From Sphagnum magellanicum (Eukaryota; Streptophyta; Sphagnopsida; Sphagnales; Sphagnaceae), in the NCBI GenBank assembly GCA_021904315.1, contig CM038923.1:12158038-12222037 (forward strand): a stretch of DNA of 64,000 nucleotides. Reading direction: 5' to 3'. Under the pieces are notes generated by a model. The model did no database searches. It was given only the letters and a program-made list of their open reading frames with translations, and was not told the origin of the DNA. Position 1 is the stretch's first letter. Each line of letters opens with the position of its first letter. Both the position numbers and the translations under genes were made by a program. This document shows, piece after piece, positions 52,664 to 64,000 of this stretch.

Positions 52664-53599
52664 ATAATGTTACCCATGTTTAACATGCGAGCACAATGTT
52701 GTATGGAATGGTTGTTTGAATGTTGAATGTTTGTTTTTTTTCATTGTTTGCGATTTTGCCCATCCAACATTCTAGTTTCTTAATTGGGAACATACATATT
52801 AACACAAAAACCTAAACCTAATACTAAGATTCCTGTTATTTTACCAAATTCAACATTGACATTCTCATGTTGATATAGATGTTACAAATGTTTTAAACTA
52901 ACAAATTATTAATATTAATTGGAACCAAAAAACTAAATTAAAAAAAAGAAATTAAGACCCTACCCAAAGTGAAAGATATGAATAATATATACCATAAACC
53001 TTTTGGTATCTCTAAAACCTATAACCAAACCAACAATAATTTATCATTAAAAAAAATACTAGTTTCCAAGGATTTTTTTTTGTGAAGAAAGTTATGAGTC
53101 TCTCAACTCTCCTTATTAGACAAGTAAGAAATCCAAATAATGTGGCCATTTTGCTATCATTGCTACTTGGTGGTGCATTTCAAATTCAAGAACAATATTT
53201 TTCAAGTGCATTCGGAGGTCAAAAACCCCACCAATAATCTACTAATAAGGAACAATTGCTTGAATGCACACTACAAATCTTCAAGTGCATTTGAAAATGA
53301 AGATCGTCACTCATTAATGACAAACAATTACTTACAACTAAAGTGCACAAAGATATGTCCCTTATGACTTAGGCTAAAAACCTACCACCCATAATTTGCT
53401 TGCAATGACACCATTTAATAAATTGTGTAATGTTCCATTCACCCTATGAATTACATCTACATTGCCAAATTGGAGACACAAAAACCATTTAAATTGTATG
53501 AGGTTATATAACATGCAAATTGGAGAATCACCATGCAATAGGAATATGATTCCTTAACATAAAATGAAAATTGGGAATTAGTTGATCTACCACAAGGGA

Positions 53600-54960
53600 A
53601 AACACCCATAATGGCAAAATGAGATTTCAAGGTGAAAAGGACAACGGATAAAAACATAGATAAGTTCAAGGCTAGTCTCATGGCATGAGGATTTGAACAA
53701 AAAAGTGGAAACAATTTTCAAGAGACTTTTGTTCCAACAATCAAATGGCTAACAATTTGCATGGTTGTTGCAATGGTAGCAAGGAAGAAATGGCATATTG
53801 GCATTTATATGTCAATACAACATTCTTTAACAACATTTTGGATGAGGTCTACATGGTTTAACCTCAAGGTTTCAAATTAAAAGGATAAGAAAATTGTGTT
53901 TTGCAAACTACATAAGGCCATTTATGGCCTAAGGCAAGTTAGTCAAGCTTAATACTCTGAAATTGATTCACATTTCTTCATAAATAAGGCATGGTTAGAA
54001 GCAATTTCAATCATAACTTATATACATTAGTGGAAGGAGGGAAATATGTGATAATTTGTTGTTAATAGGTGACCACTTAGCTAATTTAATATACATTAAA
54101 GAACAACTTGAAAAAAATTTGAAATGCCCAAACTAGATTTTATGAAATTTTTCATAAACACATGAAGAATATTTATTTACTTACCTATAGGTGTCATGTT
54201 GGCACAAAATTCTTATGCATAAATTATATTTGAGAAGTTTGGAATGGAAAATTATAAGCTTGCTACAACACCCAATATGGAAGAAGGAACACAAAATTAC
54301 CTCTTGAAATTTTAAAAAGAAAACCTAGTTAATCAAACTTATACTACCAAAATCTAGTTAAGAACCTAATATTCTTGACACACACTACACCAAATTTGTC
54401 ATTTTTTGTGAACTATGTGAGCAAGGTTCATAGTAGCACCACAACAAGCTCATTTGGATGTAACTATAGGATTTTATGTTATGTGAAGGGAACAACTTAA
54501 TTTTAGATCATTTTTGGGTTTGATGATGGAACTGATTTTGTTGGTATTGTTAATGTTGATTAAGCAAAAGAACTTCACAAAAAAAGATCAACCATGGGTA
54601 TGTTTTTCAAGCTAGGTTTTAGCTTAACAAGTTGGAGCAACAAGTTGTCATTTTATCCACAATAGAAGCATATATCATTCCTTGGTAGATGCGGTATAAA
54701 AAATTACGTGGTTAATAGGTTTTTTGATTAAGCTTTGGTGTTTGGAGGAAGGATTGACCATGCTTATTTGTGAAAATTTGTCAAACATTAAACTTGTGAG
54801 TAATTTTGCACATTATGAAAAGATGAAACACGTTGAACTTGAACATCACTACATAAGAGAAATATCAAAACTAAAAGAAACTAAATTATAATATACACCA
54901 ACAAGTTGTAACACGTTAATCTATTGATAAAACCTTTAAAGGAATTAGATTGAACAATCC
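53600..54960 (+). mobile_element. Ty1/copia fossil, 3' part (reverse transcriptase / RNase H)
   Basis: Decayed copia reverse-transcriptase motifs in order: FKASLMA and FEQKSGNNFQETFVPTIKW (about 53.66-53.75 kb), then KLHKAIYGLRQ (about 53.91 kb). RNase H-like pieces extend to about 54.9 kb (DGTDFVGIVNVD context near 54.53 kb). Same strand as the 39.9-42.2 kb part and supplying the missing downstream half, so the two are probably one element split by about 11 kb of later insertions. Numerous breaks; no LTR recognised on the right. Confidence 0.75.
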
Positions 54961-57630
54961 TTTAGAACGTACATAGGTATAGAAGATCATTCACACCAAT
55001 GGTCCAATCATAATTATTCAAATTATAAAAAGAATCAAGTGTGAGATAGGGTATTGGGCATACTTGATCTTTTTAACCTTCATCTTTCTTAATTTAGTAA
55101 ATATAGTAGTTCAATGACTTGTAAATAATATAAATAGTGACCCTTGCAAAATCACAAAACAACACAAAAATTATGAAAAAAATTACAAAACAATAAAAAA
55201 ACATTGCACTTCAAGTTAAAATTAGTTAGGTCCTACATCAACTAGATAAAATAGTGGCTATGATCATTGTCAACATTCATGTATATAATTATTATGTTGT
55301 CTTCTACTAAATAACAACCAATTCTTTTGCATGATTTTTACTTTTTTTTAAATGTATTATTTTGACATTTAGGTTTTAGAGTAATTGCACCCATTACCCT
55401 TTAGTTTAACCTCCAACATTATTTCTCACATTTACAATGACTTATTAACTATTTCTCAAACCACATTCATTATCATGAAATCTATAACAATAAAAGATGG
55501 GAGACTAATTAAATAAAATCATTTGGACCAATCATTTTATTTATCCAATTGAAATTAATTTATATTATATTGTTTTCTAAGCATTGCATCAAGTGTGCAC
55601 ATCATTTACTTGGCCCAAAGCCAATTTATTACCTTGAATTAACATAAACTTGATTATTTTTCATCCAAAACATATTGTGCATGGTGTTAGTGAAGATGAT
55701 TTTAAATGACTAGCTACCATGTAGACAAAAATATTTTTTGATTATTTAAAACTATTAAAATTGCTTCAAATAAGATACATTTAAATCCTCACAAAAATCC
55801 AAGCTAAACATTTGTAATTAGAAAAAAAGAATGACAAATTAAATTAAATTGGTTTTTGGTGTTACACCTATTAAAATGCATTTGTAAATAGATACCTAGA
55901 ATGTGAAATAGATTTTAGTCATGCCAACTTTAATTAATGTCAACAAAGTTTGATGGTTTTTTGAACATCTATATTTTTCATGGCATTAAATTTGAAGTGT
56001 TGAAAGGTTGATAAGAACAATATATGTTATTGGTCAGCATCTTTGTCATTTAAAAAAATTACTAAATGTAATTTGAAAACTTAAATCCATGGTATATATT
56101 TATCATTCTTAGTGTTTGCATCAATGATTTGATTGGTGCAAATTTTGCACTATTGAAATTTTTGAAATTGAAAGTCCTAAAAATCGTTTATTTTGTGGTC
56201 TTTTTATTGCCATATTTTCCAAAGTTTTCAATCATCACATTTTTTTCATTAAATAGTCAATATATACAAAAGGATGTCGAAGTTGTTCTAGATGAAGAAC
56301 TATTTTTTGTCCATCTACTTATGGATGATCACCACTTGGCTATATTGAAAATAACATGAATGAACCATAAGTATATAAAGGTATGGTCACATTTGGTGTT
56401 TAAGGGTTGCAACTAATATTATCTTAACATCAACAAAATGCCACAAATCACAATACCACAAAAAATAACATTGCAAGTTGCCATCAACCTTTTAAACATT
56501 ATTTCAACATGTCCACACATTATGTTAATTAATAATTAATCCCTAGGGGGGACACTAGTAAAAAAAAGTAAAATATATGTGAGTAAAAATATATGGTGCA
56601 ATATATTGGTCGTTGGGTAAAAATAATAAGTTAATTAGTTAGAAAATAGGGTGCTTTTAATTCAAATAATTGATTTAATTATAATACATGGCATGTAATA
56701 ATCTGAAATAATTGATTATAATTAATTTAGGGTGGCTTTAATATGTATATATTAGAAAATTAGATAATAATTGGATGATAAAAAATAGGTTGGACAATTA
56801 TCTAATACCCCCCTTCAAAATGGTCGTTTGATGCACATAGATCTTAAACTTTACACTAAATGTCCCCCATAGAACTAACATTGAGTATTATTTTTAGAGT
56901 TTGCAATTTAGTCCACATTTTATAAAAATTATATATATATATATATATTGAAAGAGAGAAAAAAAATAAACATAAACAAGGATGTTTAACATTGAATTAA
57001 TTTGTCATTTTTTGGAAACTTTAGTTAACATTGATGCTTTTTAAAAAAATAATTCAAAGATTTAATTATAGTTAACATTTTAGTTTTGGAGTGGTGGTTG
57101 ATTTTAACATCCTTAACACTAACCTAACATTGGAATTAACCCATGTGTGACCATATTTTAAGAAAGACAAATTTAGTTTAAACAACATTAAAAATATTTA
57201 CTAATGTTGTGCAAGTACCCCATTTAGCTAGTTACTTGTTGGTTTCAATTTGGTTTTGATTTATTGGAACCTAATTGGACTTGAGTCCAAGATGTGGAAT
57301 TGGGTAGGAATTAGATTTAGGGTTAAGGGAGATTAGAAGAGCTGGTTGGGACCCCTTTTGTCACTTTTTTTGTTTTACAAATAATTGAAATTGGGCTTGG
57401 TTTTTGAATGGTTTAAAGAATTGGAACTAGACCAATTTTTTTGAAAAAATCCATTTCCAATTCCAATTTAGGGTTAGAGGTGACGAGTTATAGGTTGTTG
57501 TCAAAGGTTGAAGCTCAAAACTCTTTTCCATGGTTGTTTTTTTCTCATTGTTCATTATTATTTGTTATGTCATTGCTATTGTTTTCATGACTCTTTTCTC
57601 GTGTTAGTGCTTGGGGTGGTATTCTTTTCG
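54961..57630. other. AT-rich gene-free stretch
   Basis: No coding pattern and no clear repeat beyond an (AT)n microsatellite at about 56929-56950. May include the unrecognised 3' end of the copia fossil. Confidence 0.5.
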
Positions 57631-57639
57631 TTGATGTAG

Positions 57640-58190
57640 CCCACATTTGTGGTTGGTGGTTGTGGTGTTATTCTCATTGTTGTAGTTCACCATTGCTTTG
57701 GTACATGTCACCTTCCTCCTTTTCATCTTCTTATGGTGTTGGTCATGGTCATCATGGTCTTATTATTGTTGTGGTTAGTAGTTGCCCACCATCAAATTCT
57801 TGATCTTATTATCTTGTGGTCCTAATTATAATGGTTGTTGTGATCTTTTCATTGCTACAGGTAGTAATTACCTACCATCACCTTCCTAATTTTAATGATC
57901 TTGTGGTCTTGGTCATCATCATGATTTTCTTGTTGTTGTAGCCCACAATTATTTGTCATCACCCTTGTGATCTTGTGGTGTTGGTCATCACTGTGGTTCT
58001 CTTGTTGCTATAACCATCAATTGTTCACCATTAGTCTCTTTATCTTAATGATCTTGTGGTCTTGTTCATTGTCATGGTTTTTTCATTGTTGTAGCTAGTA
58101 GTTTCTCACCATTGCCTTTGTGATTTCAATGATCTTGTGGTCTTGGTTATCGTCATGGTCTTCTCATTGTTGTAACTAATAATTGCCATT
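57640..58190 (+). repeat. Degenerate tandem repeat, ~75-95-bp units
   Basis: Recurring phrases GATCTTGTGGTCTTGGTCATC (about 57897, 57970, 58044, 58130), TTGTTGTAGC and CACCATCACC/CACCATTGCC. Unit length varies and units are diverged. Confidence 0.7.
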
Positions 58191-61100
58191 GAGGGGGGTG
58201 CATTGGGGTTTTTGAGGGGGTGATTTGGAAGGTGGATTTGGGGGCTAGTTGGAAGGATTTTGAAGGCTCAATTCAAGGGTGGCAAGATGCATATTTAAAA
58301 GTTGACATACAAATGCATGAAACATGAAAACAATTGGCATTAAACAAAAATGGTATAATCCATTAATGTAATTTAAAACTTTAAAAGTAGATTTGTTTGT
58401 CTTAATTTGGCCTTATCAAAGCTTTGTAACAATATGAGTTTTTAATAAATAAAATATTTCTTTTTGCATTGTTTCTGATAATGTTTGGTGTTGTTGAACC
58501 TAACTAGGAAGTTAGCCAAAACCTACCCTAATTTACCATAGAACAGAGAACCAACTTGATTTGAAACTTAGAGAAAATCAAAATCAAAATTGACCCTCAC
58601 ATTAAAAAATTGGATTCAAAACCAAGCCCCAATTATGTTTTTTAAAAAAACCTAAACAAAACCTAAACCAGCCCCATAATTTTTTTGAAACTAAAACTTA
58701 CCTCATAGTTTTTTAAAAAAACTAAAGGTTCCTCCTAAAACCTAAGCATCACATGACATTGATACTTCCCAACAATTATGGGATACAAGACAAATGTTGC
58801 CCTTGATTTGTGTTCAAGGAAAAAAAAAAGGCTTGCATAGGAAGTTTTATCATCTACAAGTTGGTGTGAAGTAGCTAATCTCAATTGTTTGATTAAATCT
58901 GCACATTAGACTTACTTGCTTAATTGGCCGGGGCTTCATTAGGTAGTCCATTTCAGTATATTTGTTTTTGGGATGTTACAAAGGTGAAATTATAGCAAAT
59001 GGCACAAGAAAACAATTGATTTCCTTTCCTTTGGAGCCCTACATGTCTTCCATTATTTCTACATGCTCACTAGATGGGGCCCTATGAAATCTACAACTTA
59101 CATACTATCCATGAACTGGTTGAAGGTTTTAATAACATTTTGAATGTCTTTCAAGCCAAACCATGACATGAAAGTAACAACTAATGTGATTTGAATCCTT
59201 TTTTTTTTTTCCGTGACTTGTTTTGTTTTTGACCCCTAGGACCAAACCCTATTTTTTGGTGTGAACTATGAACTACTCATAGTTCACATTGATAGTTCCA
59301 TTTACATGGATGTTATGATTGCAACCCAAATTCATTTTGTGTAATATAGTGATCTCAATTTGATCAATCTTTTAGAAACCCACGTTGATGACATCATTTT
59401 AGTGCAAATGTATGGTACTTCTATCATGTTAGTGTTAGTGTAATGTGAACAAAAACCTCAAGAACACTAAATGATAAGTATGAGCAACTTCTATTGATGC
59501 ATGCTTGTTATTATGCACATTATAGAGTAATTGGTGAACAATGTCCAAACTAAGGGGGTGAACAACTACGATTGTGATTCCTTAAAAATAAACAAGTGCA
59601 CAAAAAATGAAATCTAGTTTTTTCAGATTTCATGTTTCATGTTTCCTGAAATCTGAAACCTATGTTTCGTGTTTTACTTGATTCCAAGTGGGTGTAGGCA
59701 AAGAATGGAAGACAAAGTCATAACTCAAGGTTTTAAGACAAAAAAAATTCTACATAACAAGATAGACTAGTTCGGGGCAATATTTTGATGCACACGGTAT
59801 TGTATGTACTACAAGGCCTGCTCAAATTTTCAATGTGAAGGAACTGGCATGAAGTACATGTTATGTCACTTGATGTGTGGGGACACATGATCCTTGAGTG
59901 AGGCAATTTTTAAGTCTCTGATGTTTCTTTTGTTTTCACCATAACTCCTGACTTGTTTTGTTGCTTCTAGAGAAGATCACAATTCATTACTGGCTCACAG
60001 ATTGTGCCATAACCACTACTAGCATGGTCTTGAGATGGATGGGGAGTATAGTGTGGTATGCATTTGGAAGTATCCCTTCATGAGATTCTTCTCAGATCTC
60101 TAATTCCCTACAGGCAGAGAAGGAGCACAAGCTCAACCATGTCAGGTAGGGCAGCATCTGTTGGAGCATTGCCCTGGAGAGCTAAGATCCAGATGGGTTT
60201 TGTTTAAAAATAATTCCAGAGATTTTCATTTTGAAGTACCTATTCGCACAGATTCTTGCAAGGAAATCAGTATCCAATCTGCTCACTAGGTTTCTATCAA
60301 AAGCAAGAGGGATCAGGTCATGAGGTCTTGTTTATTTTCCAGCATTAGGTTGATCAAATGGTACTTGATTGGACTGCACAATCTGTTGGGGAGAGAACCC
60401 CACAAGAACTAACTAGGTATGTGCCATTCCCTAATGTTGAATTGCCTTTTTTTATGAATTGTATTCCACAATAAACACCACATATTGTACATTCTAATGG
60501 ATGAAACCACAACATTTTACCTCACACATGTCATGATCAGTGGCTTTTTGTGTGAGAGAAATCACATATTAGAACTCTTGTAGTGATGCCTCTAAACCCT
60601 TCTCTTCAGTGCAATTATGGATAAGATTGATGAAGAGAGATAAGACCCCCAGAATTTGAGTGTCTAATGACAGAGTCAGAGGCCAAATTCTTGTGTTGCA
60701 ACATTATGCCCAATGTATAAATGGTGCGCACTTGGAAGTAATGCTTAGAAGTGTAATGCTCTACAACATAAGAGGTAGACTTGGTGATTTCTGTTTTATG
60801 TTCCAGGAAGCTGTGAAAGTAGAAAACAGATGCTCAAAAAAACGTTTGTGAAGTCTGCTTCTGAAGCTATGCTGATCTCAATTTGAATGAAAACTTCACA
60901 CATTATTGAAAGCAAAAAACAGATAGTCAAAAAGTTTTGCACACAAATTGAGAAGGACTTATGAGAAGACTTGGGGGCCAGCTGAATAAAATCTGAAGTC
61001 TAGAAACTTGCTTCCCATTTTGATATATGTGTATATTTTTGGCTTCCAAATCCAGAATTATTTTGTGTCTCTAATTTGCACCCATTATTGTGTTTGTCGA

Positions 61101-63690
61101 GGAGAATCTTTGTCAGGAACCCAATCTTAGACTTTGGGAAATGGAAACATTAGCTCTTCTACCAAGACATTTTTCTGGCTGCCAGTGATTGGGCTGTGAA
61201 CTGTGTGCATTCTCTGGCTTGTAGTAACATGATTGTTCAGGAGAGTGCAAGATAACCAGTGGACGCCAGCTGCTACCATGCATCAAAACTCTCCTCTCCT
61301 GAGGTTGTGTCTTTTTGATCCAACTTTCTTAAAATCAATAAATAAATATATAAGAAAAACACCTAGCAAGGGAACAAGAGAAGAAAAAAGGACAAAAGTC
61401 CAAACAAAAGACAACACCCGAAAGCACAAAATGCACAATGGGGGAGCACTACGAGGAGGAATCAAGTAATCTAGGACCTATACTCATCACTCGTAGCACA
61501 AAGCAAGTTGTGCAAGACCTAAACTTATCACTTGTAGCACAAAGCAAGTTGTGCAAGGAGATGGGCAAAAAGCCTGGAAGAACACCAAGCCTAGAAGAGA
61601 CCTCTCCTGCTGTCATAACTGCATGCCACAAGATAGTGATAGCCTGAATTCTCTAAAAAGCCGTAGACACCTTCAATCTATAAAATGAATGTAAAATTGA
61701 AAGAAGAGGTTCTTTATAACCCTTTGTTGACCATGCCATGTTGACACATCTTTGTTGGGGATGGCCCTTTCTTAAAACTTTCTAAATTGGCATACAATTA
61801 ACAACCCACAGAAAACTTTCATTGAGCTGAATGTAATGGAACCCAGAGCCTCTCAATCAAATGTCTCTGGCCAGCAGGAGGTACAGCGAGTATGGCATTG
61901 GATCCAACTTTTGGAAGTTTTACCTTATTAGAACTGGCTTCACATTAGGCCAACCAGTTTCTTTGGTGAAAGTGTTTAAACTGTTTAGATTGGAACGAAT
62001 TCTTTTGGTGTTCATAGTTTGGACACAGCAGGCAGATGTACAACATCTTATCTATTGGCAGGGCCAGCGTGTTTGTTATGCCTTGTTTATATCATCATCA
62101 TCATCATCAAAGGACCACGACTCATGTGGGAAAAAGAGAAATCCGTAAATTCAACCTGTCTTCAGCCTGTCTTTGGGCCTCCTTTCATCACCTAACCCTT
62201 CTTTTAGTGGTATCTGTAAAGTAATGAAATTTTATTAAATCTCAGTATGAAATGCTCACACTGTTGTAGTGCTGTCTTTTCCTTACTTTATATCCATAAT
62301 GCTAATCAGTAACTCCCATCTTCACAATGCAATCCTTGCCTTACTTCGGTCAAAGACCTAATACCCATCTAAGTACAGGATATGGGTCTAGCTTTAGACC
62401 ATTCTGGGTTCCTGACATTAGGCCAGGGAGGCCAAGTGGACGGGTTGCCGAAAATGTAGAAGGGTCTAGTACTGGCCTCATTTGGGGAGCCTCAAATGTG
62501 GATCTAAAGCTAGACCCTTCACAGGTGGGAAGAAATGCCCAACTTTTTTGGATTTTTTTCTCTAAATTGAGAATTTTTGAAATCTGAAATGCCCACTTAA
62601 CAGCTTAGTGAGGACCTTCCAAATTTTGGAAGTTCCTGTGACATCTTTGGCATCTTTGGCCGAGTGAATGTCCCCAAAATACACTTCAAAATAATAAACA
62701 TGCAGTTCCTTACAAGGGCAGCACCAACAAGTCTACAACCATTGAGTTATCACATTGCATATTATTATATATACCAACAGATACCTCATCTTGGCTATGG
62801 ATTCCGGATGCCTATTTTCATTAATTTCTCAAAGTCCATAATTTTTTTCTTAACTCTCTTAACTCTCAAGAAGGATGGTAGTCTGTGCATCTTCCCAAAT
62901 CCCTATCTCAGATGTCTCAGGTATGTGTCTAAGGGCAAAGGACTCTTGGAGAGGTGAAAATTAGGTTAAATTTTTTTAGCTCTAGACATAGATCGAATGT
63001 GCAAGAAAGAATGATGAGAGAAAAACATGTTTAGTTAATTTTTAAAACTCATTTTGGACAATTTTCTTGTGTTTTTACTTGTAAATCAAAATGTTGATGC
63101 AAAATTATGTATTCATCTAAAAAATCACTACCATCGCAAAAAAATCTTGTTTTGAACAGCTCACTTAAATTACAAATATTGATTGTAAGAAATAATCCTA
63201 ATTTTTTTTGAAATCCTTTTGGATTCCCAACCATGAATGGAACCTGATACATTTTGTGAGGTTGTCAAAAAGAAAATGAAATTGATTAGGTGATGTTTGA
63301 TTCAGGTTCGGAAAAACTCAAGGAAAATTCAAATTCATATATGCATCCATATTTGTATTCTATTCACTGTGGGCAATAAAGTGTGAGGAAAATTTCATAT
63401 TCTATAATAATATTGTTATATGTCATAGTAAAGGGTTGTTAATTCCAGTGACAATGTTTCATTGGAACTCATTTATGTAGATGGGATTTTGGTGATAGTC
63501 ACTGTGACAATTCAAAAGCCATTTTGGCTTAATTTGAGAATATCTTGTTATTTGTATTGCATCTTTTTAATGTGTTTGTTTGTCTATAATTTGTTATTTT
63601 TCTTACACCCTTTTAATGTTTTTTTTTTTTTTTTTTTTTTGGGGTCTATTTGTATGTTGTTGTGAACTTATTCAATGAATTAAACTTTTG
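58191..63690. other. Stretch without a recognised gene
   Basis: 59.9-62.6 kb has more ordinary, less AT-rich composition and could hold introns or non-coding exons, but no protein family is readable. Noted landmarks: a 41-bp direct duplication at 61476-61516 and 61517-61557; an inverted pair at 62384-62400 and 62500-62517, each arm itself partly palindromic (GGTCTAGCTTTAGACC); and a T run at about 63619-63640. Confidence 0.5.
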
Positions 63691-63714
63691 TTAACATTTT
63701 TCTTGCCAAATCAC

Positions 63715-63860
63715 GAATGAAAAAAATATTAATGAAACAAAATGTCATATGGTGAAATTTATAAAATATTATCTTTTGAAAAGATAGAATTGATTGCAAG
63801 AAAATTATTATGTTTACAAAAAATAATTTAATCATTGTCACTAGTAGTGCAAAGCAGCTT
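63715..63860 (+). repeat. Short match to 3510-3710
   Basis: Shares GAAACAAAATG, ATATTATCTTTTGAAAA and AAATTATTATG followed by AATCAT-GTCACT in the same order and orientation, with about 60 bp missing relative to the left copy. It may be the start of another copy of the PDS5 flank, or a dispersed repeat. Confidence 0.5.
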
Positions 63861-64000
63861 GGAGCCCAAATAGGTAGATAGTAAGCAGTCAATATAGCAA
63901 CTAAGCTAACCACTGTGGTTGGCTAAGGAACAGGAACCCAATGGAGAAATGTTACCACTACCCATCCATATATCCATCCATCCATTGGGTGCACTTCTGG

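Noticed and set aside
62384-62517. Inverted palindromic pair as transposon termini
   Set aside because: No target duplication and no further similarity around the arms.

Overview
The window is nuclear DNA of a land plant. The firm genes are two copies of the chloroplast-targeted photosystem I subunit PsaF (11213-11995 and 36322-37107, both minus), an intronless histone H3 gene (33078-33488, minus) and a three-exon RanBP2-type zinc-finger gene (about 7197-9280, plus). Almost everything else is AT-rich, gene-poor DNA filled with decayed mobile elements: Ty3/gypsy, Ty1/copia, MULE, hAT, CACTA and a PIF/Harbinger-like MITE. This mix fits a large, repeat-rich plant genome. A gymnosperm is my guess, but the sequence alone does not settle the lineage.

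Layout. 1-2.6 kb: broken Ty3/gypsy element on the minus strand. 4.4-5.9 kb: unprocessed pseudogene of the cohesin cofactor PDS5, minus strand, head-to-head with the zinc-finger gene at 7.2-9.3 kb. 10.4-12.2 kb: remnant of a hydrophobic-protein gene and PsaF copy A. 12.6-12.8 kb: one stray unit of a ~110-bp repeat. 13229-26054: a 12.8-kb Mutator-like element with ~425-bp terminal inverted repeats and a perfect 9-bp target duplication. It carries a decayed transposase on the plus strand and decayed ULP1-protease-type reading frames on the minus strand, and a solo LTR is nested inside it. 26374-27280: second solo LTR. 27.3-28.0 kb: ~110-bp tandem array. 28.7-30.3 kb: hAT remnant. 30.3-31.6 kb: dispersed repeat R1.

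31.6-38.3 kb is a second copy (block B) of 7.8-12.5 kb (block A). It holds a gutted zinc-finger pseudogene, the same non-coding flank, the hydrophobic-gene remnants and PsaF copy B. A 2.8-kb segment present only in block B carries the histone H3 gene and a MITE inserted about 40 bp beyond its TATA box. 38.7-39.7 kb: second R1. 39.9-55 kb: a Ty1/copia fossil whose two halves are separated by about 11 kb of nested DNA, including a CACTA element (42623-46083) with a minisatellite core, a second hAT remnant (46.6-48.4 kb) and two unusual GC-rich islands (43821-44308 and about 51.9-52.67 kb). 55-64 kb: no recognisable gene, a degenerate tandem repeat, and at 63.7 kb a short match to 3.5 kb.

How it fits together: a housekeeping neighbourhood (PDS5, zinc-finger gene, PsaF) was duplicated in direct orientation. 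The PDS5 copy and the second zinc-finger copy decayed. Both PsaF genes stayed intact and almost identical, probably through gene conversion, while transposons expanded the spacers.
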